Shown here: positions 56,771 through 64,000 of the stretch, piece after piece
Position numbering within the stretch: position 1 is the first letter of the stretch
How the letters are laid out: each line of letters begins with the position of its first letter
DNA from: Endomychus coccineus
Lineage: Eukaryota; Arthropoda; Insecta; Coleoptera; Endomychidae
DNA length: 64,000 nucleotides
Reading direction: 5' to 3'
NCBI GenBank assembly: GCA_958510875.1
Contig: OY294068.1
Location: 25,834,297 to 25,898,296 of the forward strand
The notes under the pieces: generated by a model
Databases searched by the model: none
Told to the model about the DNA's origin: nothing
What the model saw: only the letters and a program-made list of their open reading frames with translations
Translations under genes and position numbers: made by a program

Positions 56771-59224
56771 CGAGGGGTAAGTGAAAAGTCTCTGAAAAAT
56801 GAAACAAGAAATGATTTATTTGGTCAAAACTTATTTTATTTCTCAACATAATCTCCTTGTAGCTCCATACACTTCGTCCAATGATTTCTAATTTTTCGTT
56901 CCCTTCCAAATGTTACGATTTTGGCAATCCTTCAAAGTAGGCGTTTGTTTCAGCGATGACCTCATCGTTGGAGCCAAATCTCTTTCCGCCGAGCCATTTC
57001 TTCAAGTTTGGAAATAGATAAAATTGCAGGGGACCAAATCTAGAGAATATGGTGGATGACGAACCAATTCGTAGCGCAATTCATGCAATTTTGGCATTGC
57101 GACTGCGGACCTGTGGGAGAGCACTTTTTCTTTGCCAAATGCGGCCGCTTTCACTTCAAATAGGCGTCGAATCGATCCAACAGCTCTGCATAATACACGC
57201 CGGTGATCATTTTGCCCTTCTCATGGTAATCTTATGGACGATTTCGTGTGTGCACCAAAAAAATGTAGCCATGACTTTGTTGGCCGATAAACCCACTTTG
57301 GCCTTTTTCGGCTTCGATTCGCCAGGACAAGTCCACTGTTTCGACTGTTGTTAGGCACCTGGTGTGTTGTGATGAACCATGTTTCCTCCTCAGTTAGGAA
57401 ACGGCGCAAAAAGTCCTTCTTATCGCGCTTGAACATTGCCAAACACTCTCTTGAAGTTTGTAAGGGTAGAAATTACTCTTACTTATGGATAAACTATAAA
57501 TTATATTTTATCGCTTGGTTGCCGACAGCTACAGTGAAGACGGTCGTGAGTTATATTTTAGATGTTAAAAATTTGGGCACCAGAGTATTTTAACCAACCA
57601 ATAAAATTATGTTCCTTAACTAGGGGATTCAAACACTCAAAAATCCCCAGGTTAAATTACCCTTAAAGTATACAAAAAAATAAAAGACCCGTACCAAGAA
57701 TGTTTGAAATTTACTGGTTATTAAAATAATATTGTTGTTACAATTTATACCAGAACCTAATATTAAATGAGTTATGAAATGAATGAATTGAAATATAAAT
57801 GAAGTTAAATTGCTTAAATCAAAGTGAACAACAGTTAAATTTACACATATATAAGTACTCAAATGATTATTTCAAACATTACATAAACCAAAAGTTGGGT
57901 AGCCTGACCTGGTCATCGAAGGGTGAGATGTTATACCTGCTTGATTATGAATTGGTACTTCCTACTTGATGTATGGATCCCTGCCACAAGTTTCCAGATC
58001 CAAGCTCAGAAATTCGTACACTCGTTGATTTTACCTCGACATAAAAAAAAACCTGAAATCACGAAATGTTCAAACCTCTATTGCTCTATTGTCTTCAGAA
58101 GACAGACATGAACAGAATACATAACGATTGTTGAACAAAATTAGGACTAACCTATATCCTATCAGATATCACCTGGGAAGGCAAATTAATTCTTGAAGTT
58201 AGTGAATAGATCAATTGGAATTACAAAGATATTTACCTCTATTACGATAGGGTTTTTCCTTTTAATGAAACAAACTTTAATTCTGTCCAAAACCAGTCAC
58301 GTCGAAACTATGTTTTAATCCTTTAAGGTGCATCTATCACACAAATCCTTCCGATTATTCCAATCCAAATTGGTAATTGATGCCTTTGCTTTCACCGGAA
58401 GAATATTCCCAAAATTTTGGTTCCAAACATAAGTTTCCCTGTTGAAATAACTTAGAAAACTCGACGACCTTTCCACTTGGACGACTGAACCAAAAAGTAG
58501 GACATTTTCTAGGCCTTTTCCGATGCTTCGATGTCTCACAGAACGACCTAGAAATAGAAGCGGTAACCACAGAATTATATACTGAATAACCATGACTCGA
58601 AGAATATACGGTCTAGCATAGCTGACGTCACAGGAGCTGACGATTGTAGTACAACGGCCATTTCTAAGCCGTTAAGTGAAATTTACACGTTACAAGTTGT
58701 CACACGGTCGCGCTTGTTGTCAACAGAGATCAAATGCGGCAGTCATCTGGCAGATAGCTTCCTCATATTCAAAAATTCATGCAAAATGTTCCGCAGCCAT
58801 TCAGTGCAGATGCCCATAGCTTCAGCAATCTTGTGCATTTTAACTCGCCGATCGTCCAATATCATACCATAGATTTTATAGACGATTTTTGGCGTTGTAA
58901 CCTCAATTGGACGACTAGAACGTTTGACGTGGTAGTATTACCACAAAGAAAATCTGTAAATCACTTGTGAATCGTTCCACTCTATGTTGAAGAGTCCCCA
59001 TAATGTTTAACAAGCGATGCTTTGGTTTGCGTAATGTTTTTTCAACGCAAGAAATAATGCTTATTCTAGATTGGAAATTTACATTTTTCCACGTTCACAA
59101 AAATCGTTAAGGTTGCTTGCTGTCGATGTGTGTCAAAGCAAAACTGAATGACATATCAGCCTGAAAATTTTATTGCATTCTATTGAAAGATGGTATTTTT
59201 CAGGGACTTTTCACTTTACCTCCG
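56771..59224 (-). mobile_element. mariner element, full length but broken, split by a solo LTR
   Basis: The termini CGAGGGGTAAGTGAAAAGTC and, inverted, CGGAGGTAAAGTGAAAAGTC are flanked by TA. Without the inserted 1240 bp the element is 1214 bp, typical for mariner. The minus-strand transposase has the order KFLNMRKLSAR-type helix-turn-helix, FKRDKKDFLRRF, ETWFITTHQVPN, PKWVYRPTKSWLHF and the FHQDN/AVAMAKLHEL region, with stops and frameshifts. Confidence 0.9.
57459..58694. mobile_element. Solo LTR (1236 bp) inserted in the mariner
   Basis: Begins TGTAAGGGTAGAAATTAC and ends CACGTTACA, so TG...CA, with AGTT on both sides (57455-57458 and 58695-58698). The undamaged mariner sequence at 47620 reads straight through (TTGAAGTTGTCACAC), confirming insertion. 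A 4-bp duplication suggests a Gypsy-type element. No gag or pol, so probably a solo LTR left after recombination. LTR strand not determined. Confidence 0.8.
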
Positions 59225-59226
59225 TA

Positions 59227-60940
59227 AAGATTATAATAATGGGTAGGAACGACATTTACACAGAGCTTTCTGATTTAATTCATGTTTTCAACACAGATAT
59301 TAAGAAATGAGACGACATATTTCAATATTATAGTATATTAAAGAACGAGTTTCCTAAGACTCGTCTTAAAGCACGAATTCAAGTTTAAAAAACGAGTGGC
59401 GAAGCCACGAGTTCTTTTAAAGAATGAGTGCTTCAAGGTCTTAGGAAACGAGTTGTTTATACTATTTTTTGTAATTTGCCCTTTTTATGCCGTTTTTAAA
59501 CAAAAATGTTTAATTTAGTCCATTTAGGGATTTTTATGGTGGTTGGTAACATCTTAATTTTGAAAGTCAAAATTTGATTCAGTGGTTCTGTGATCGCTAT
59601 TGTTTCCGTAATTTTAGTTTCGTCTCTACTGGAAAGAGCAATAACACTAGAAAACGACTATTAGTACAAATATCTAAACCATATTGTGTATTAGCTGAAA
59701 TCAATTCTTCCACTGGACACGTCGATGACTTTCTCTTCTTGAGTTGTTGATGCTCGACACTGTCATTTAAACTGACATAATGATGACAAGATAATTCCGC
59801 ATCAAGCTCGCCATCCTAAAAATGTAAAAAGTTCCGTGCTTTTTTTGGATATTAAGACACGGCAAGTGATGACGTTGCGTTCGTTAATGGGTCTATTAGA
59901 AAATCAAAATGGAGGCAAATTACAAAAAGTCATTTACAGCATCAATATTTATAAATCTAGATACGTATTTAGCTAACAAAGTTGCTGGCTTCAGTAAATC
60001 ATCTTGCTCTTTTATATATTTATGGTTTCAGCGTTTACGTTTTGTGAAATCATTTTAACTTTCGGATTCTCCTGGTTTTAAAGCAACTTGAAACGGATAC
60101 ATTCATTTAATGGATTGGTTGTAGGCTTTTCGACACATTTTCGTAACAATCTGATTTGTTCATGAAACAACCGATTTTTTTTTATCTGTCTTTTGGTAAA
60201 ACCAATCTTTACTTTCAGACTCTTTATAGTGTTTATATCTTCATTAATATAAGGTTTCTTAACATATTTGTTGTTTGTTAGGAAATCTTTACATTCTTTA
60301 CAAACAAATTATATGAGGTACATATTTTAACTAGCACCTCCGCCATATTCTTATCCCAGTACCTCCGCCAGATTGTAACAAGGGTTTCAAAATGTAGATA
60401 CTGCTGGTCACAGAACATGGTATGTAATGGGAGATATAGAATATATATTATCGCGTTCTAGAAATCATATTACTCAATTATAAGAATTCTAGAGATTTCT
60501 GGGAAAAGCATTTCAGTTCAATTCGATATAATATGACAACACATCAATGATTGATCGCTAAATAAAATAAACAATATGTCTATTTCTGTAGAATTGTCAC
60601 AGGTGCATAACTTGCTTATTAATTCAACGTTAGATGAGAAAACGTCGCACAGTATCAATTTGTAAAATTCAATTTTGTCATACCTTACTTTCATCAAGTT
60701 ATGACAAATTCATGTTTTCGTTGACATTTACGTGTAAGACCTTTCTTTATTCGAGTATCCTGCAATAATGTAAAATTAACTCATTATTAATTAACATCCT
60801 AAGTTAGGTTAGGAAAATTGCTATAAAAAGAAAAACTATATCATCACATAATGCATTCCTGTTATGCCTTTAAAACTGATTTAGAAAAAGTGAAACCAAT
60901 TACTATGGTATAAAATGGTGGTAGTGTCCTTTGTACATAT
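59227..60940. other. No gene; one ACGAGT-rich foldback at 59344-59455
   Basis: AACGAGTTTCCTAAGAC at the left and GTCTTAGGAAACGAGTT at the right form arms of roughly 30 bp; ACGAGT recurs inside. The rest is unassigned. Confidence 0.4.
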
Positions 60941-60942
60941 AA

Positions 60943-61862
60943 TCCAGGCTGTGAACCGGAAGCTATAATAAAAAAAAACATGTAAGTTCGAATCAAACAT
61001 TTTTTTTGCATTAGCTTCAGGAGGTTCTCAGGATCATTCATACACCTTAAAACCTCTTGGGAACCCCAACCCCACCCATTGGGGGCGAAAATGGCCCGAA
61101 ATCTCCAAGTCTTGAATTGTATTTTCTACAAAAAAAGATATTTTGGCATTTCGAGTGCACCAATGGGGTTTTTTGGGTCGCTGAACACGAATCCGTAGCC
61201 AGATTCACCTGCAATCTATCGTAGGGGTGGTCAAATCGACAAAATTGACCAATTTCGCACTCCTAATATGTTAATTTGCTATTTACGTGTTTTTGGCATT
61301 TCGAATGTACTGAGGGGTTTTTTTGGGTCGCTGAATACGATTCCGAAGCCAGATTTACTCCGAAGTAATTTTAAAATGCAAAAGTAATAAAAATTTAAAA
61401 GCGTGTCAAATTAGCCATTTTTGTAATTTTCCCACCCCTACGATGACATTCGAGTAAATCTGGCTTCGGAATCGTATTCAACGACCCAAAAAAACTACTT
61501 GGTGCACTCGAAATGGCTAAAACACGAAAATTGCAAAATAACATATAGGGATCCAAAATTGGCCAATTTCGTCGATTTTACCACCCCTACGATGGATTGC
61601 AAGTAAATCTGGCTGCGGATTCGTGTTCAGCGACCCAAAAAACCTCCCAGGTGCACTCGAAATGCCAAAATACCTTTTTTTTTGTAGAAAATACAATTCG
61701 AAACTTGGAGATTTCGGGCCATTTTCGCCCTCAATGGGTGGGGTTGGGGTTCCCAAGAGGTTTTAAGGTGTATGAATGATCCTGAGAACCTTCTGAAGCT
61801 AATGCAAAAAAAATTGTTTGATTCGAACATACATGTTTTTTTTTTCGGCTCATAGCCTGGAC
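60943..61862. mobile_element. 920-bp foldback element, two arms of about 415 bp
   Basis: Left arm TCCAGGCTGTGAACCGG..., right arm ends ...GGCTCATAGCCTGGAC. The arms match across GAACCCCAACCCCACCCATT, GTGTTCAGCGACCC and GAATCGTATTC, with a centre of about 90 bp. No coding sequence. A half copy is at 16000-16424. Confidence 0.88.
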
Positions 61863-61989
61863 TAATACGTTATCCGAGGAAGTTGTCAGGGAGAAGTCAG
61901 TCCCCGCTCCTCTTGTGGCTGATGATAAACAGTTTAATAGCCAAACTGAACGAGGTTGGGTTTTATATCCAAACCTATACATGTCACTT

Positions 61990-62200
61990 GACAGCTGTGG
62001 GTCACGGCTACCTTGTGTGAGCTGCAAAACACTGCGCTTGTCAACTTTGCTCGTGTCGTGGTGAATTCTGAAAAGACTGAAGTAGTTATTTCCACGAGAA
62101 AACGAAAACTAGGACTCGTATCGGAGATACGTCTGTTAGGGAAGACAAAAGACCAAGGGAACAGTAAAGTACCTTCGATTGATCCTCTATACTAACCTGA
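61990..62200 (+). pseudogene. LINE RT thumb fragment (R1-like)
   Basis: NSEKTEVVISTRKRKLGLVS then EIRLLGKT resembles the SVNP.KTE.V.FTRKRK block after the YADD box in R1-like LINEs. Isolated fragment. Confidence 0.55.
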
Positions 62201-62439
62201 ACGGGAAAATGTAGCTTTGAACCTCGATGAAGAAGGCAATTGCATCATTTTGAGCAAGCAGGAGATCCTTCGCAAGCACATGGTGTCTACGACCGTGGAT
62301 CCTGTAGTGGATCTATACGGTCACAGCTCCCCAATCATAACTTTCAGTCGATGGTTACTTCTAATTAGGTAGTCTCTGGTAAGGGAAGGGAAGTGAAATT
62401 TCTACCGATTGCTTTGGCGAAAGTCCAAAACAATCCATA

Positions 62440-62580
62440 AGCTTTGATCTTATTTTCGCGTTATAACGCGAAAATATATGTTGACTGTGGCAGTAAAAAA
62501 TGTTTCTTAAGAATTTGTGGGGTCCCCATTTTGTGGGGCTCCTGGGCACGTACCACGAGTAGTAAATGCGGCCCTGCTGA
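62440..62580. mobile_element. Terminal scrap of a GGCCCTG-type hAT
   Basis: GGGGTCCCCATTTTGTGGGGCTCCTGGGC and GCGGCCCTG resemble the ends of the hAT at 52056-53707. No coding part remains. Confidence 0.4.
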
Positions 62581-62589
62581 TAGCTGATT

Positions 62590-64000
62590 GAAGTATGTGT
62601 CATATTATTTTCTTACGTTAACAGTGCTTCGTTTCAGCCGAATACTATACGCAAGTCAATTTTCAACTAAATTAAGTGTGGGAACCCTGTCGTCAAGCAT
62701 CGTCCACGCAGATTACAACACTCTGGGGACGTCATAAGGACACGTGACTGTTAACTAGGAATATGTAGTGCCACGCGTCGTGGCTTACTTTACAGGGTTG
62801 CACTAATACATACCGCTTTTCAATCAAACAACGCACTTCCGTCACAATAGTGATAGACCCCAGCAATAGCTACAATAAAATTAGAATTCTCATGGAAATA
62901 TTTTATTTCACTTGGGAAACAGTAGGTTACGTCGTGTTGTTGGGAAAATAATTTTAATGCGTTCGACACACGTTACTTCAATCTTTGTTCTTTTTACAAT
63001 GGGCATAAGTATCGAACATTGATTACGTAAGCATTTCAAAACCAATTAGTGAAATATTTGCCTGTGGAGATATCTAATTCTTACACATTATTATCATCAT
63101 TATGAGAAATGTTTGCGAAAATGTTTGACGAAAAACGATTTGAAAATTTGATATTGCTAATTCGTATGTTATCTTATGTTTTTGGATGTTTTAAAAAAGG
63201 GAAAAACAGTTGCAAGATTTCTGGAGTGCCGCTAGAAAAGTTATGTCCATTTTATTGAGGAAAACTGGTAATGTTTCGGGTTTTTCCATTTATTCAAATT
63301 AATTTTGAAAGAAATCCTCCAATCAAAAAACACAGATGATCAAAGTCGTAGAATACGCGTCGAATGAGCTGAGGTAGAAGCCATTTGAAGCTTGTGGGCC
63401 CGAGATAAGGCCCATTTGGTGACTTTTTTACGGTTTACAAAATATATTTTTTAAAATAGATAAAGATTGTGAAAATATTTTGTTTGCGTGGAAAGATGGC
63501 ATTTTCATCCTACTTTTCAGTGAATTTTTTTTTCGCCAAAGTTTGGATTTCGCGAAAAACCGTAAAATTGCGATTGCACGGTGAAAAAAGCTTATTTTGA
63601 CTCAAAACAAAATGAATTTTGTAGATTTTTACAAATTAGTCCGGTCAATTTAGACATTCGAAGGTGCATAAAATCCCAACAAGCTGAAAATTAGTAAAAT
63701 TGTAGATAATAAAATTATCTATAAAAAATGTATCAATACTTTTTTTTCTACGAACCACCGTTTCTGAGATATAACGATTCAAAAAGTTATAAAAGTTGTT
63801 ATCGTCATAATATGCACACGTTTCCACGCCACCTATGAGGTAGTGTACTTAGCGCGTTTTTTTTAACGTGTTTCCCCCAATAGGCCTACTCCACAGGTCG
63901 GTTGTGATCCTGTTTAATGTGAAACTATTGCAAAATAACGGAAATTTTCAAAGATTGGAAAAGATAAAAGCGATGTAAATTTAAAAAAAGTGGTGAAGTT
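62590..64000. other. No gene recognised up to the right edge
   Basis: Short frames only, AT-rich; no repeat ends supported. Confidence 0.35.

Overview
The window is AT-rich nuclear DNA of an animal, very probably an insect. The reasons are spliced genes with consensus GT/AG introns, insect-type esterase and replication genes, and a dense mix of mariner/Tc1, hAT, Penelope-like (PLE) and LINE remnants. A beetle or other TE-rich holometabolous insect fits, but the species cannot be named from sequence alone. I see no rRNA or tRNA gene and no CRISPR array.

Layout. (1) 1-1850: the 5' exons of a secreted carboxylesterase on the minus strand; the gene runs off the left edge, and a 950-bp TA-flanked DNA transposon sits about 50 bp upstream of its ATG. 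(2) 3405-6731, minus: a complete six-exon gene for TFIIE beta (GTF2E2), with one 2-kb intron filled with PLE and LINE debris. (3) 6732-7412: a divergent promoter holding a perfect DRE (TATCGATA) and an E2F-type site (GCGGGAAA). (4) 7413-26427, plus: a complete 15-exon Claspin gene (1580 codons). Its introns are either 55-122 bp or 1.2-3.4 kb, and the long ones hold nested transposons, including a PLE with hammerhead ribozymes at both ends and a 1.57-kb palindrome. (5) 28694-33731, minus: a multi-exon cysteine-rich gene that I reconstructed from splice sites and do not recognise. (6) About 33.7-64 kb: no further host gene supported. The region is a graveyard of LINE reverse transcriptases, Tc1, mariner, hAT, a solo LTR, foldback elements and tandem repeats, separated by stretches with no visible signal.

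Functional reading. GTF2E2 (basal transcription) and Claspin (the replication-checkpoint adaptor for Chk1) diverge from one promoter carrying motifs typical of proliferation genes, which suggests joint S-phase control. The new candidate gene encodes a predicted small secreted protein with many cysteines. The repeats show clear nesting (MITE in PLE, MITE in mariner, solo LTR in mariner, DNA transposon in LINE), so relative insertion ages can be read directly.
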